NCBI GenBank assembly: GCA_040285825.1
Contig: JAUPSS010000011.1
Span: 1,003,658-1,067,657, forward strand
DNA from: Eukaryota sp. TZLM1-RC
Taxonomy: Eukaryota > Metamonada: BaSk clade
Length of the DNA: 64,000 nucleotides
Reading direction: 5' to 3'
The position numbers and the translations under genes are program-made. The notes beneath the pieces were generated by a model. That model saw only the letters and a list, made by a program, of their open reading frames with translations. It had not been told where the DNA came from and made no database searches. This document shows positions 19,030-30,228 of the stretch, in pieces. Position 1 is the stretch's first letter. Each line of letters starts with the position of its first letter.

Positions 19030-20232
19030 ATGCTGAAATCTGTGTGCCGCCAAAATTCCTTTATTATTAAAGATTTATGTTCCTTTTTTCAAGATGTTTT
19101 GACAATGAAAATTGTTCCACCCAAAGAATTAAGTGCATCAAGGTTAGTGGCTTTAACTAAACCTAATGGAAAAGTTCGCCCAATTGCCATAGGTGAAGCC
19201 ATTTATCGCCTGATGTCTTCAGTAATTTTTAATCGAGTTTCAACAAAAGCTAAAGAATACTTTTCTCCATTCCAATATGGAATCAAAACCATTGATGGAG
19301 CTTCAGTTGCAGCTTTGACATCTGATCTGTTTTTCAATTGTCACGAAAATAGTTGCATTTTTAATCTTGATTTCAAAAATGCTTTCAATTCAGTAAAAAG
19401 AGATTCAATTTGGAAAGAAATCAAATCAAATTTTCCTGAACTCGAAACCTTTTTTTATAGGTTTTATGGTAATTCATCTGATTTAATTTTTAATTCTTTT
19501 AATCTGGATTCTTTATCAGGAGTTAAACAAGGAGACCCTTTAGGTCCTTTCTTTTTTTGTCTTGCAATTCACCCAATTTTGAAAAAATTAAAAGAAGAAA
19601 ATTCTGACCTTCAAGTGGTAGCTTACATGGATGACATTTCTTGTATTGGTCCAGAAAGTACAATTAATAGGGTTGCTAATGAAGCTGCTACATTATACCA
19701 ATCCATAGGTCTTGATTTGAATGTTCAAAAATGTTTTTGTATTTCTAGGAAAAATTTTAAGTTAATAATTAATTCCCTCGAAGTTCCATATATTGATTAT
19801 ACTTCAACTAGTTTCTGCTTTCTGGGTTGCTATTTAGGTTCTGCTGAAAAGACACTTGACAGCCTTGAAAATTATTTAAATTCAATTAAGAAAGAGCTAG
19901 AAGTCATAAAGACTCTTGAATTGGAAAAACATCTTAAGTTTTTTCTTTTGAAAATTTGTTATGCTGGAAAAATTACTCATTTACTGCGATCATTACCTCC
20001 ATCCCTAACTTACAATTTTTGTAGACAATTTAACAAAATACGTACCCAATTTTTGGCTTATTTAATGTCTGTTGATCCATCAATTTTGAAAAATCATATT
20101 TTTTCTGATGTTCAACTTGGCGGTGTTGGATTCAATTCATCAAAATATTTGACCAAAGCTGCATTTATTGGTGGTGGAAAAATTTTGTATTTGAATTCTC
20201 TAGAAGATATCCTTTGCCGAAAATCTTCTTGA
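19030..20232 (+). CDS. Reverse transcriptase, family B (B3)
   Basis: A 400-residue frame. It contains RPIAIGEAIYRLMSS, IFNLDFKNAFNSVKRD (catalytic Asp), SGVKQGDPLGPFFF and AYMDDISCIGP (YMDD), then the thumb with LKFFLLKICYAGKITHLLRS. The frame is lost at about 20184, where a run of A is one base shorter than in other copies; the downstream part resumes in another frame. Otherwise the polymerase core looks intact. Confidence 0.85.
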   Translation: MLKSVCRQNSFIIKDLCSFFQDVLTMKIVPPKELSASRLVALTKPNGKVRPIAIGEAIYRLMSSVIFNRVSTKAKEYFSPFQYGIKTIDGASVAALTSDLFFNCHENSCIFNLDFKNAFNSVKRDSIWKEIKSNFPELETFFYRFYGNSSDLIFNSFNLDSLSGVKQGDPLGPFFFCLAIHPILKKLKEENSDLQVVAYMDDISCIGPESTINRVANEAATLYQSIGLDLNVQKCFCISRKNFKLIINSLEVPYIDYTSTSFCFLGCYLGSAEKTLDSLENYLNSIKKELEVIKTLELEKHLKFFLLKICYAGKITHLLRSLPPSLTYNFCRQFNKIRTQFLAYLMSVDPSILKNHIFSDVQLGGVGFNSSKYLTKAAFIGGGKILYLNSLEDILCRKSS

Positions 20233-20365
20233 AAATACAAATAGCATATTCCTGGATAACTTAAGAGAAGAAATATCCAGTTTATCTCCCGACTTATGGC
20301 AATCATGTTTCCCCATATCCATTCAAGAACTTCCAGACAGAAGTTTATATTCATTAAAATTTGCG

Positions 20366-21277
20366 TTGAAAAAGTTCCAACGACATCTTTTGAAAAATTT
20401 TGAAAACAAGGATTTTATTGTTCGACTTAGCACGGCTAAGAAAGAAAATCCTGCTTTTGCCAATTTTTTGATTGATTTGAAGGACAGTTCATCTGCAGTT
20501 TTGATAAATCAAATTCCCCAGATTTATGGTCTATTTTTGAATGACGACCAATGGACCACTGTTATGAGAATGCGTTGTTATTTATGGCCTTGTAATTTGC
20601 CCAATGATTTGTTTTGTAAATGTGGAGCTGGTTTGACATTATCACATTTATTTAATTGTAATAGATATATTTCCTATCGTTCTACGTTGCATGATACAGT
20701 CAGAGATCAAATCCATGCAATGTGTAATTCCTATCATATTGAATCTTTTGTAGAACCTTTGTTGAGGTCTCTTGATATAAATGAAAGCGTAAGAGATTCA
20801 GAATATGGAAAACGACGTGCTGATGTTGTCGTGCCCTCGTTTGATGATGTCATGAATGTTGTTGATGTCGTAACAGTGGATGTATGCAAGAAAAATGCCT
20901 TGAAAAATGCTCAATCCGAAGTATCCCCCCTTGATGACTCCGAATTGTACAAACGGAAAAAGTATGCAAATCCTTTAAAAGAATTGAAACATGTTCGCCA
21001 TGTAGATTACCAAATTTGCCCATTTGCTATAACGTTGTATGGTCGTCTTGGAAAAACTGCTTTGAATTTTATTGATGATTTTGAAAATCTTGTGAAAAAA
21101 AGAATGAATAAGCGTTTTGATCGTCGCTTGTGGCTAAATCGTATTGTTTTTACTATTTTCAAATCAATTCCTAAAATGATTTCGAAAGCTTTAATGTCTG
21201 TCAGTGCACATTATGAAAACATTGCTGCTGTAAGGTTTGATGGTGTGGAAGCTTGTTTTGAAGATATTGACTTTTAG
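20366..21277 (+). CDS. Zinc motif and RLE endonuclease, family B (B3)
   Basis: A 303-residue frame with CKCGAGLTLSHLFNC, STLHDTVRDQ, KRRADVVVPSFDD, NVVDVVTVDVCKK, LYGRLGKTALNFIDDF and LWLNRIVFTIFKS, ending CFEDIDF. It is the cleanest example of the family B endonuclease and C-terminal block. The frame continues the interrupted RT frame upstream. Confidence 0.87.
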   Translation: MKKFQRHLLKNFENKDFIVRLSTAKKENPAFANFLIDLKDSSSAVLINQIPQIYGLFLNDDQWTTVMRMRCYLWPCNLPNDLFCKCGAGLTLSHLFNCNRYISYRSTLHDTVRDQIHAMCNSYHIESFVEPLLRSLDINESVRDSEYGKRRADVVVPSFDDVMNVVDVVTVDVCKKNALKNAQSEVSPLDDSELYKRKKYANPLKELKHVRHVDYQICPFAITLYGRLGKTALNFIDDFENLVKKRMNKRFDRRLWLNRIVFTIFKSIPKMISKALMSVSAHYENIAAVRFDGVEACFEDIDF

Positions 21278-21318
21278 ACTGTGGTTTTGAAAATAAATTA
21301 AAATTAAATTAAAAAAAA

Positions 21319-21390
21319 TATCTTCATAACGTTGTTGAATATCAGTTGCTATTTGTTTCAGAATTTCAATAGGAGCAATTACAGAAATTT
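21319..21390 (-). mobile_element. Family E fragment, continuation beyond the nested B copy
   Basis: These 70 bases match 63505-63580 of the better E copy (ATCTTCATAACG..GGAGCAATTACAGAAAT) and stop just before the YMDD-coding part. Confidence 0.7.
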
Positions 21391-21482
21391 TTTTACTTAT
21401 TTATTTTGATTCAACAACAAATATGAAATACACAATTAAAATTATACACAATTAAAACAAATTAAACACAATTCAAATTATA
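21391..21482 (-). mobile_element. Family D 3' tail, about 45 bp, plus short A-rich repeats
   Basis: TTCAACAACAAATATGAAAT is the complement of the family D 3' UTR. It is followed by three imperfect copies of an ACACAATTAAA-like unit. It looks like a severely truncated D insertion or a filler at the junction with family A. Confidence 0.55.
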
Positions 21483-21884
21483 CAAAAAAATAGGGACTGC
21501 AATTGGGAACTAACAGATGAGAATCATCAGCAAATCTACGAGAAAATTCATAAATAAAATTTTTGCCACCACCCAAGAATGCTGATTGACACAAAATTGA
21601 AGATTTAGTAAATCCAATACCACCCAAATTTGCTGAAGAAAATATATGACTTTTCAACATTCCTGGTTCTACATCCAATAAATCAGCAAAAAATTCTGTT
21701 CTCAATGGATTAAATGAACGACAAAAATCTAATGCTGTGGAAGGAGCACAAGATCTCAAAATGTGGGTTATTCTCCCAGTGTAGCAAATTTTAAGCATGA
21801 AAAATTTAATATGCTTTTCTATATCTCAAGAAGAAATTGAATCAAGTTCTTTTACATTTTTTCCAAAATAACTTGCAATTCATT
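21483..21884 (-). mobile_element. Family A LINE fragment (RT thumb)
   Basis: The minus strand encodes LKICYTGRITHILRSCAPSTALDFCRSFNPLRTEFFADLL to VPNCSPY, a 5'- and 3'-truncated slice of family A with a TGA near 21830. No flanking duplication is seen. Confidence 0.75.
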
Positions 21885-22839
21885 CTCAAATGAAAATCAT
21901 AAATGCTGTCAATTTAGAATGAATGAAAAATCAAAGTTGGCTTCAGTTCATGTTTATGGCAATCTCAGAAAAGCCCATTTATGTTAATGATAATATAAGA
22001 TAAGAGCAAATGAAAACAAATAGCGTCTTGTTTGTTTTCGATTTCTGCTGAATGAAAAAATGAGGGAACAATTCTCCTAAAGCAACTTCAAAAATATGGA
22101 AAAAAAGAATTTGAAATAACTGAAAACTCAACCAAATACTGAGTTGTTTAAAACAACAATCAAAACTCCTCATTCAAAGACAAATAGATTGTAAATGTCT
22201 GAATAGATGAAAATAACTAGATCGTCAAAGAAAATTGCACTGAAAAATAAATAAATGGACAATTATTATAAAATTCTCAATACAATAAATGAAACCTGAA
22301 ATAATATCATTAATTAGCAAATCACTCATCAGATCAATCGCATCAATTGCTTGTGGAATTCAATTGTGAAAGAATGAGCACTGTGTTGTTCAATGTCATG
22401 CATGGAATGAAAAGAATTAACATAAAGTAGGATTGTGTAAACAATGAAGGGCGGTTTGAGTAGTATAGTAGTCAAACACAAAATGTATACCCAGTGCTTT
22501 ACAGTCTATGTCTTCAATGATACTGACAACAGAGGAACAGTTTTTTTCAGTTACAAACGTACATTTGTAGAAAAGTAGGAAATTTAAAATGGGGAAAGAA
22601 AAACACCCGAGTCAAAGTCAATGCTGATCGAGTAACATAACGAACACTAGGAATGGATTGTGTAATTGTAGAACTTAGACTGTGTTTTGAACGGAATGGA
22701 TTGTCAGAAGTTTTATCATTGTCTACTGGTTGACAAAATTGGAATTGAAAACGTATACATATCGTTTAAATGGCAACTCTGCGTCAAATTGATTCACATA
22801 CGTGCATGTTGAAATGTTAAAATAATTTTTTTTAATAAG
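21885..22839. other. Unassigned AT-rich stretch
   Basis: I see no convincing gene, RNA or element here. Short frames exist but have no recognisable features or codon bias. Base composition resembles ordinary intergenic DNA of this window. Confidence 0.5.
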
Positions 22840-23757
22840 GAACTGATCCATGATAGGTGTAGCTCCGCTGTTTTAAATCAAGATCTTCACTCATTGTTAT
22901 TGGAAAAGGGTATTTGTGAAAACCATTCATCAGAATTTTCACTTTTTGTAACCATTGTACCACAAAGAGTTGGACTCTGTGGGATGAATGATCCTTTTGT
23001 AACAAAATAGAGATCATATTTGAATATCCCAATTAATCAATTATTATCAAAAGAATATTGTAGTTGTTCAAATTCACCACAGCTGAATTTGTACCATGCT
23101 CTGAATCGTTTTAAATTGATAACTTATCGTTCTTCATTACACGATGCTGTTACAAAGACTGTTTTCAATATGGCACAAATTGCAAGAATATGGTGTATCA
23201 AAGGGCCTCTGCTGAAAGAAACACTTTCTCTTAATAATTTTAGTTCTGATGATAGAGGTAATGTATATTGTGATTGGACTGATAATTCTGAAGCTATTGT
23301 TGACTTTGTTTCATGTAAAGTTGCAATTCATACTTTGGTTCACAGAAGAAAACTTAATCCTGTGAGTGCTCTGGATTTAACAGCAAAAAAAATCATAGAA
23401 AATATGATAAAGATATTCAAGATGCTAATGCTGGTAGAAATACACAGCTCGTTTTTATTGCTTTCCCATTTTCGATAATTACAAGATTATCACTTGAAGC
23501 AAAAACCTTTGTGAATGACTTCCACAAAATGGTTCAAAAAAAACAATGAAAAAATATGATATTTGTTTATGGCGTTCTCGCATTCAATTTGCCATTATTG
23601 AAAGATTACCTCGGTTTTTCAATCGAATGAGAGGTGCTTTCGCTAGACAGCAAGTAGATCAAGATTTTGTAGAGGACAACTTGTTTCAATGATATTCGTC
23701 TCATTAGTCATGAATTGATTTAATCAAGTGTGCATGTTCAATAAACGTGACAACTTA
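22840..23757 (+). mobile_element. Family F LINE 3' part, degenerate
   Basis: It resembles 39670-40560. Visible are the CSCSNSPQLNLYHALN zinc-motif relic, SSLHDAVTKTVFNMAQ, the endonuclease core DDRGNVYCDW..AIVDFVS and a 3' end with an AATAAA-like signal. Frames are broken near 22990, 23390 and 23480. The pre-endonuclease His is replaced (LYHALNRF), consistent with decay. Confidence 0.75.
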
Positions 23758-25002
23758 GTTGTCTCATTTCCAAAATTCCAAATCTTCACGTTCTAATGTC
23801 AAATGAGCATCAGTGCACAACTGCCTTAAAAATGTGGTGTGTTTCTTAGTCTTTTAGTGCGCCAAATGATTTGATTTGTCGTTGTGGTCAGCTTATCAAT
23901 CTGAATCATTAATTTGATTGCAAATTTAATATTACATATCGCTCAGTTGTTCACGATGCTGTTAGAGACCAACTATACGCAAAGTGCAAAAGTCATCACA
24001 TTGAAGCTTTTGTTGAACAACTTGTGCGAAGGTTGTCATCTGAAAATGAAGATGAAAATACTTTTGGGAAACGCCGTGCTGATTTAATTACCCCTGCGTC
24101 TGATGGTGTTATTAAAGTTGTTGATGTTGTCACTGTTGATGTTTGTAAAGACTCAGCAATTGACTTTGCTAAAAGAGATGAAACTCCACTTTGCTTTGCT
24201 GAAAAGAGCAAAATCAAAAAGTACAGTGAACCCTTATCTAAGCTAGGACGTGTTGAGTTGAGTTATTGAATCCTTCTTGGAACCTCTGTTGTCAAGTCTG
24301 TTTGATGCTGAAGATGATTTTCATAAGAATAATAGAGGTTATGTTATATTACCTGGATTAGATGGAAGTTTCATTGTATTGGATGTAATGTCTGTTGATC
24401 CTTGTAATGCCTCAAATGAAAGGCTTGTTAATTCTGAAATTCATAATGCTCTTTCAAATGCTGAAAATTTCAAACTCAAAAAATACAATGAACCTTTGTC
24501 CAAATTGGCCAGTCTACAGCATGCAAAATACAATTTGTATCCATTTGTATTTTCCCTTTTTGGTTCACTTGCACCAACTGCTTTACGTTTTTTGAATGAT
24601 TTTGAATTGATTGTAAAGAGAAGAACTGGGAGAAATTTCAACAGATTGTTTTGGCAAAAACGAATTGTGTTTTCTATTTTTAAGGGGATGTTGAAGATGG
24701 TTTCTGATGCTTTGCTTTCTCTTGGATCTCACTATGAGAGAGTTGCATCTAGTGTTTTTGTTTTGGGAGAGATGGATTTTTTAGATGTTGATTTATAGGT
24801 TTTGAATAAAATTAAATTTAAAAAAAAAGGACGTGTTGAGCATGTCAAGTATCAGTTTGTTCCATTTGCTGTTTCTCTTTTTGGTAACATTGTTTCTCTT
24901 TTTGGTAACATTGGAATATCTGGCATTAAATTTCTTGAATGTTTTAGAAGTTTAATAAAAGAAAGAGCAGGAAAAGAATTGAACTTCAATTTCTGGCTGA
25001 AA
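23758..25002 (+). mobile_element. Family E-like LINE 3' part, with a nested family A insertion
   Basis: The parts 23758-24257 and 24829-25002 read as one element resembling 50245-51060. It includes the zinc-motif relic CRCGQLINLNH, HDAVRDQLYAKCKSH, GKRRADLITPASDG and KVVDVVTVDVCKDSA, then GRVE..HVKYQFVPFAVSLFGN. It contains a duplicated 21-bp TTGTTTCTCTTTTTGGTAAC-type unit near 24885, is truncated at the 3' side and is joined to family D. Confidence 0.78.
24258..24828 (+). mobile_element. Family A LINE, 5'-truncated, 12-bp target duplication
   Basis: The segment starts at ATTGAATCCTTCTTGG in the RLE region after a few extra bases and ends with the family A tail and poly-A. GGACGTGTTGAG is at both sides (24246-24257 and 24829-24840). 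The remaining 173 codons (24277-24798) are open and cover LEPLLSSLFDAEDDF, RGYVILPGLDGS and the full C-terminal block. The catalytic RGD is RGY here, which would disable the endonuclease. Confidence 0.88.
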
Positions 25003-25370
25003 AATTGCTAAATATGCGAAACCCATTTCCTCGGATAATGAAAATTCTCATGCCCAATATAATTTATGTCCAATTGTTTTTTCTTTGCTTGGATCTCTAG
25101 GTAAGGCTGCTATGGCTTTCCTTGAGGATTTTGTTGTAGTTGTAAAGGAAAGAACTGGAAGAATTTTCAATCCTGTTTACTGGCAAAACAGGATTGTACT
25201 TTCTATTTTTAAGGGAATGGAAACACTAATTTCTGATTCACTATCTTCTTTTGGGAAATTTTCTGAATCTTTAGCGATTAATTGTTTTGATGTAGGGGAG
25301 GCAGGTTTTGAGGATGTGGAGTTTTAATTGTGTATTTCATATTTGTTGTTGAATAAAAATGATGTTTTTC
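25003..25370 (+). mobile_element. Family D LINE 3' end, 5'-truncated
   Basis: It runs from KIAKYAKPISS through LLGSLGKAAMAFLEDF and YWQNRIVLSIFKGM to GFEDVEF and the short UTR. It is joined to the E-like copy without a visible duplication. Confidence 0.8.
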
Positions 25371-25454
25371 AAAAAGTTCAATTTTCATTGTTTCCAAAAT
25401 AACTTGCAACCAGTTCTATGTAACCAGTTCTTTCCTGAGCAACCAGTTCTAGTT

Positions 25455-27616
25455 GATTGAATTGAAAGCCATAGCAGCCTTACCTAGAGATCCAAGCAAA
25501 GAAAAAACAAATGGACATAAATTATATTGGGCATGAGAATTTTCATTAACCGAGGAAATGGGTTTCGCATATTTAGCAATTTTGTATTTTTCGCCTGCAA
25601 GAAGAGGATTATTTACATCCGAGTTAATGAGATGTTCGTTAGAGGAATTACAAGGGTCAATAGACATGGCGTCCAAAATAGTAAAACTACCATTTAAACC
25701 AGGAACAACTAGATCACCTCTAGTCAGACCCATAGAAGCTCTGTTGTAACGCGTACTATCAATATTGGGATCATCAAGAATTAATTTTGATAACAGCGGT
25801 TCTAAAAAGGAATCTACTCGATATGATTTGCACATTACATAAATTTGGTCCCTGACGTTATTATGCACTTTGCTTCTAAACGCAATGAAATGTTTGCAGT
25901 TCAAAAGATGAGTAAACAAAAGAGGTTTACCACATTTACAAGTTAAATGATTGGGCAAATTGTTTGGCCACAGAAAACAACGAAAACGCATGTTTAGAAG
26001 CCATTCATTGTTTTTTTAACAAAAGTCCATAAACAGAGGGAACTTGAGTTACTAAAGCAGCAGCTGAACTATCACGAATATCCTTTAAAAAATTACCGAA
26101 AGCGGGATTTTTAGTTTTGGCCAAGCCAAGTCTTACTTCATAATCCAAGCCTTCATATAATTTAACCAGATGGTGCTGAAGCTTTTTCAAGCAAAAACGT
26201 AAATTTGGAAGTGATCGGGTGGGAATTTCTTGAACATTTTGAGGAAAACACTGAATCCAGATATCACTAGGCAAATTTTCTAATTCAAATTGCAGTTGAT
26301 TCAAGTAAAAATTTGATTCACCATTGAACAGATGAACATCAAAAGGGAACCTTTGGAAAATTTAAAAACAAAATTTTTACCACCTCCCAAAAATGCTGCT
26401 TTACACAGAATCGAAGATTTCGTGAATCCAATTCCACCCAAATCTGCTGAACAAAATACATGACTTCGAATTAAAGATTCATTTACTTCTAATAAAGAAG
26501 AAAAAACTTGACTCGAAGTTTGTTAAAAGATCTGCAAAAATTGAGAGATACCGAAGGGGAGTTGACCTTAAAATATGAGTGAATTTTCCAGAATAACAAA
26601 TTTTTAAAATAAAAAATTTGATGTGTTTCTCAATGTCACATTCAGCAATAAAACTAAGATCCTTGTCAAACTTCTCCAATAAATTGTTTAACTGGGAATA
26701 AATTTCATCCAAATTACCAAGCCAACATCCAAGAAACTTAAAAGCTTGTTGGTCATAATTGATAAAAGGAATCTGAGCTCCACCAATCATCAAAGATTGT
26801 TTTTCTCTACCAATCAAGAGACTTTTAGATGGGTTCAAAGCTAAACCAATTTCTTTGTATTTCGCCGCAATGTCTTCAGAAACCCTAGCAATGCTTTCAA
26901 AAGAACCAATAATAGAAATGTCATCCATATAGGCAACAATACGCAAATCAGGGAAAACTTGTTGTGTCATTTTAATAATATTATGAATAGCCAAACAAAA
27001 CAGCAAAGGGCCAAGAGGATCACCTTGTTTCACACCAGAAGAAGATTCAAGGGTAAAGGAGTCAAAAATTAAGTCTGATTTTTTTCCATAAAATAAATAA
27101 AAATATGCAGTAAGTTCAGGAAAATCATGAAGAAGGACATCAAAAATACAATTACGTTTCACAGAATTGAAAGCATTTTTGAAATCCAAATTGAAAATAT
27201 ATTGATGCTGTTGACTATTGAAAAAAACATCTGAAGTCATTGAAGCAACAGAAGCACCTTCAACAGTTTTTATACCAAATTGGAAAGGCTTCAAATAGTC
27301 CCTTGCTTTAGTAGAAATTCTGTTAAAAATAAGCGAAGAAAGCAATCTGGTTAATGACTCTCCAATAGCAATTGGTCTAACTCCATCAGGTTTGTCACCT
27401 TTACCAGGTTTAACTAAAGCAACTAAACGGGCAGCAGTCAATTCAGGCGGAGGAACATAATTTAAACACATTAAATTTTGAAAATAGGAAGCAAGATCCT
27501 CAACAATTTCAGGAGCATTTTTACAGGCAGTTTTTAACAAATCAAAGGAAATGCCTGAAGGACCAGCAGCTTTTCCTTTTGGTAATTTAGCAACGGCATT
27601 CAAAACTTCTTGAGCC
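25455..27616 (-). mobile_element. Family D LINE, RT to RLE, truncated at both ends
   Basis: The minus strand shows QEVLNAVAKLPKGKAAGPSGISFDLLK, IFNLDFKNAFNSVKR, SGVKQGDPLGPLLF, AYMDDISIIGS, the thumb, CKCGKPLLFTHLLNC, SKVHNNVRDQIYVMC, RGDLVVPGLNGS and LDAMSIDPCNSS, ending prematurely at GKAAMAF. Frame breaks are near 26490, 26350 and 26015. The 5' side is replaced by the poly-A of a family A element at 27617. Confidence 0.85.
26479..27615 (-). CDS. Reverse transcriptase, family D
   Basis: About 378 codons of uninterrupted polymerase, from QEVLNAVAKLPKGKAAG to the thumb (FTHILRSTPLRYLS). All core RT motifs are visible, including YMDD. Upstream codons of this open frame belong to the tail of the adjacent A element and are not part of the protein. 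After about 26530 the frame is shifted by a one-base loss. Confidence 0.82.
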   Translation of the reverse strand, partial: AQEVLNAVAKLPKGKAAGPSGISFDLLKTACKNAPEIVEDLASYFQNLMCLNYVPPPELTAARLVALVKPGKGDKPDGVRPIAIGESLTRLLSSLIFNRISTKARDYLKPFQFGIKTVEGASVASMTSDVFFNSQQHQYIFNLDFKNAFNSVKRNCIFDVLLHDFPELTAYFYLFYGKKSDLIFDSFTLESSSGVKQGDPLGPLLFCLAIHNIIKMTQQVFPDLRIVAYMDDISIIGSFESIARVSEDIAAKYKEIGLALNPSKSLLIGREKQSLMIGGAQIPFINYDQQAFKFLGCWLGNLDEIYSQLNNLLEKFDKDLSFIAECDIEKHIKFFILKICYSGKFTHILRSTPLRYLSIFADLLTNFESSFFFFIRSK

Positions 27617-27656
27617 TTTTTTTTTAAATTTAATTTTATTCTAAACCTATAAATCA

Positions 27657-28445
27657 ACATCTAAAAAATCCATCTCTCCCAAAGCAAAAACACTAGATGC
27701 AACTCTCTCATAGTGAGATCCAAGAGAAAGCAAAGCATCAGAAACCATCTTCAACATCCCCTTAAAAACAGAAAACACAATTCTATTTTGCCAAAACAAT
27801 CTGTTGAAATTTCTGCCAGTTCTTCTCTTTACAATCATTTCAAAATCATCCAAAAAACGTAAAGCAGTTGGTGCAAGTGAACCAAAAAGGGAAAATACAA
27901 ATGGATACAAATTGTATTTTGCATGCTGTAGACTGGCCAATTTGGACAAAGGTTCATTGTATTTTTTGAATTTAAAATTTTCAGCATTTGAAAGGGGATT
28001 ATGAATTTCAGAATTAACAAGCCTTTCATTTGAGGCATTACAAGGATCAACAGGCTTTACATCCAATAAAATGATGCTTCCATCTAATCCAGGTAATATG
28101 ACATCACCTCTATTATTCTGATGAAAATCATTTTCAGCATCAAACAGATTTGACAACAAAGGTTCCAAGAAGGATTCAATTCTATGAGATTTACACATAC
28201 AATATAACTGGTCTCTTACAGCATCATGAACCTTGTTTCTAAAAGTAATAAAATGTTTACAATTTAACAAATGAGTAGTTGTAATTTCTCGAGAACATTT
28301 ACAAATTAAATTATGAGGTAAATTATCAGGCCAGATAAAGGAACGAAATCTCATATTCAGAGTCCAAGCAGAATCGGATAAGAGAGTACCATAAACTTGT
28401 GGAATTGTTGTTACTAAGGCAGAAGAAGTACTGTCACACATATCT
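27657..28445 (-). CDS. Zinc motif and RLE endonuclease, family A (A3)
   Basis: The frame covers QDMCDSTSSALVTTIPQVYG, CKCSREITTTHLLNC, FRNKVHDAVRDQ, NRGDVILPGLDGS, VKPVDPC and the complete C-terminal block to EMDFLDVDL. It shares the DFHQNN/VKPVDPC variant with A2, so these two form one subfamily. An extra T near 28450 breaks the link to the RT. Confidence 0.83.
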
Positions 28446-29083
28446 TGTAAAAAGATTTGCAAAAGCGGGATTCTTTTTCTTGGCCAAGCCAAGTCTAACA
28501 TCAAAATCCAAGCTTTCAAAAATCTTTGACAATTTTTGTTGAAGCTTTTTACAGCAAAACTGTAAATTAAATAGAGATCGGTTTGGAATTTCTTGAATTG
28601 ATTGAGGAAAACATTTGGTCCAAATTTGTGGCGGTAATTTTTCAAGTTCACAAGATAACTCATACAAATAGGGACTACAATTGGGGACTAACAGATGAGA
28701 ATCATCAGGAAATCTACGAGAAAATTCATAAATAAAATTTTGCCACCACCCAAGAATGCTGATTGACACAAAATTGAAGATTTAGTAAATCCAATACCCC
28801 CAAATTTGCTGAAGAAAATAAATGGCTTTTCAACATTCCTGGTTCTACATCCAATAAATCAGCAAAAAAATTCTGTTCTCAATGAATTAAAAAGAACGAC
28901 AAAAATCTAATGCTATGGAAGGAGCACAAGATCTCAAAATGTGGGTTATTCTCCCAGTGTAGCAAATTTTAAGCATAAAAAATTTAATATGCTTTTCTAT
29001 ATCTAAAGAAGAAATTGAATCAAGTTCAATTTTCATTTTTTCCAAAATAACTTGCAATTCATTCTGAATTTGAGGCACATTTC

Positions 29084-29830
29084 CTAACCAACAACCAAGG
29101 AACTTAAAAGCATCACTACTATAATTAGTAAAGGGACAATAGAATCGTTTATCACGAGGTCTTGAGCAGAAGAGCCAATCAGAAGGCATTTGCTGGCATT
29201 AAGATGAAGCCCAATATTTTCATATGAATCGGCAATTTCTTGAGCAACCAATTCTAGTAAATCAAATGAACCAATCAAGGATATATCATCCATATAAGCA
29301 ACTATTTTTATAGAAGGGTATTTTTGCTTAATGATATTTAAAGTTTTGTGAATAGCCAAACAAAACAATAATGGACCTAAAGGGTCACCTTGCTTCACAC
29401 CAGAAGATGATTTAAGAGCAAATGAATTAAAAATCAAATCTGATTCTTTACCATAAAAATGGTAGAAAAAACTCGATAGCTCAGGAAAATCAGATTTAAT
29501 AACTTCAAAAATTGCTTCTCGGTTTACAGAATTAAAAGCATTTTTAAAGTCGAGATTAAAAATAAAATTATTTTCCTCTGCATTAAAAAAGGTATCAGAG
29601 GCAATAACAGCAACAGAAGCACCATCAATTGTTTTGATTCCAAATTGATGAGGATTCAAAAATGTAGAAGCTTTGTCTTTGACACGATCGAAGACAATTG
29701 ATGCTAGCAAACGAGAAAGAGATTCACCAACAGCAATTGGGCGTATTCCATCAGGTTTGATTCCGTTTCCAGGCTTTACTAAAGCAATCAGACGTGCAGC
29801 GAGTAATTCAAATGGAGGATTAATTTTCAA
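29084..29830 (-). CDS. Reverse transcriptase palm, family A (A3)
   Basis: The 248-residue frame spans KINPPFELLAARLIALVKPG, IFNLDFKNAFNSVNRE, SGVKQGDPLGPLLF and AYMDDISLIGS. KR in the conserved SVKRE is NR. It ends where a one-base change shifts the frame at about 29125. Further breaks occur near 28870 and 29955. Confidence 0.8.
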   Translation of the reverse strand: MKINPPFELLAARLIALVKPGNGIKPDGIRPIAVGESLSRLLASIVFDRVKDKASTFLNPHQFGIKTIDGASVAVIASDTFFNAEENNFIFNLDFKNAFNSVNREAIFEVIKSDFPELSSFFYHFYGKESDLIFNSFALKSSSGVKQGDPLGPLLFCLAIHKTLNIIKQKYPSIKIVAYMDDISLIGSFDLLELVAQEIADSYENIGLHLNASKCLLIGSSAQDLVINDSIVPLLIIVVMLLSSLVVG

Positions 29831-30228
29831 AACATTTAATTGTGGAAAATAATGGGCTAGATCATCAGGAATTTCGGGAGCACTGGAACACGCTATTTTT
29901 AAGAGATCAAAAGAAATTCCAGATGGGCCTGCTGCTTTCCCCTTTGGTAATTTTTTTGAATAGCTTTAAGAACTTCAATTGCAGTAATAGGATTTTCAAT
30001 CCAAAAAGGACACACATCAGGCTTGCTGCACTTGAAATTTTCTTGAGGATGCAACTTTTGAAGTTTTTCAAGGGTATCAGAGTTTGCATCAGCCAAAGAA
30101 GAGAAAAACAAGGACTGATTTGCGGCACCATAACGACCACGTAAGCACAATTTACGGCAAATTTTTGATTTTACAATTTTTCTATTTCCAAAATTTTTCT
30201 TAAAACAATTTTTGTTTTTTCTAGCAAA

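Larger units (their letters stand above)
18974..21318 (+). mobile_element. Family B LINE (B3), 5'-truncated, nested in family E
   Basis: The element begins inside RT motif 1 (TTTTCCGTCTTCCATCTGG) and reaches its A-rich 3' end. The E sequence resumes directly at TATCTTCATAACG. I cannot see a clear target duplication. This is the most complete family B 3' region, nearly open through two frames, and includes an uninterrupted site for the gag-only LTR element near 20835. Confidence 0.87.

Noticed and set aside
21979-22173. 64-codon minus-strand frame
   Set aside because: Low-complexity Phe/Leu-rich translation of AT-rich DNA, with no start context or homology that I recognise.
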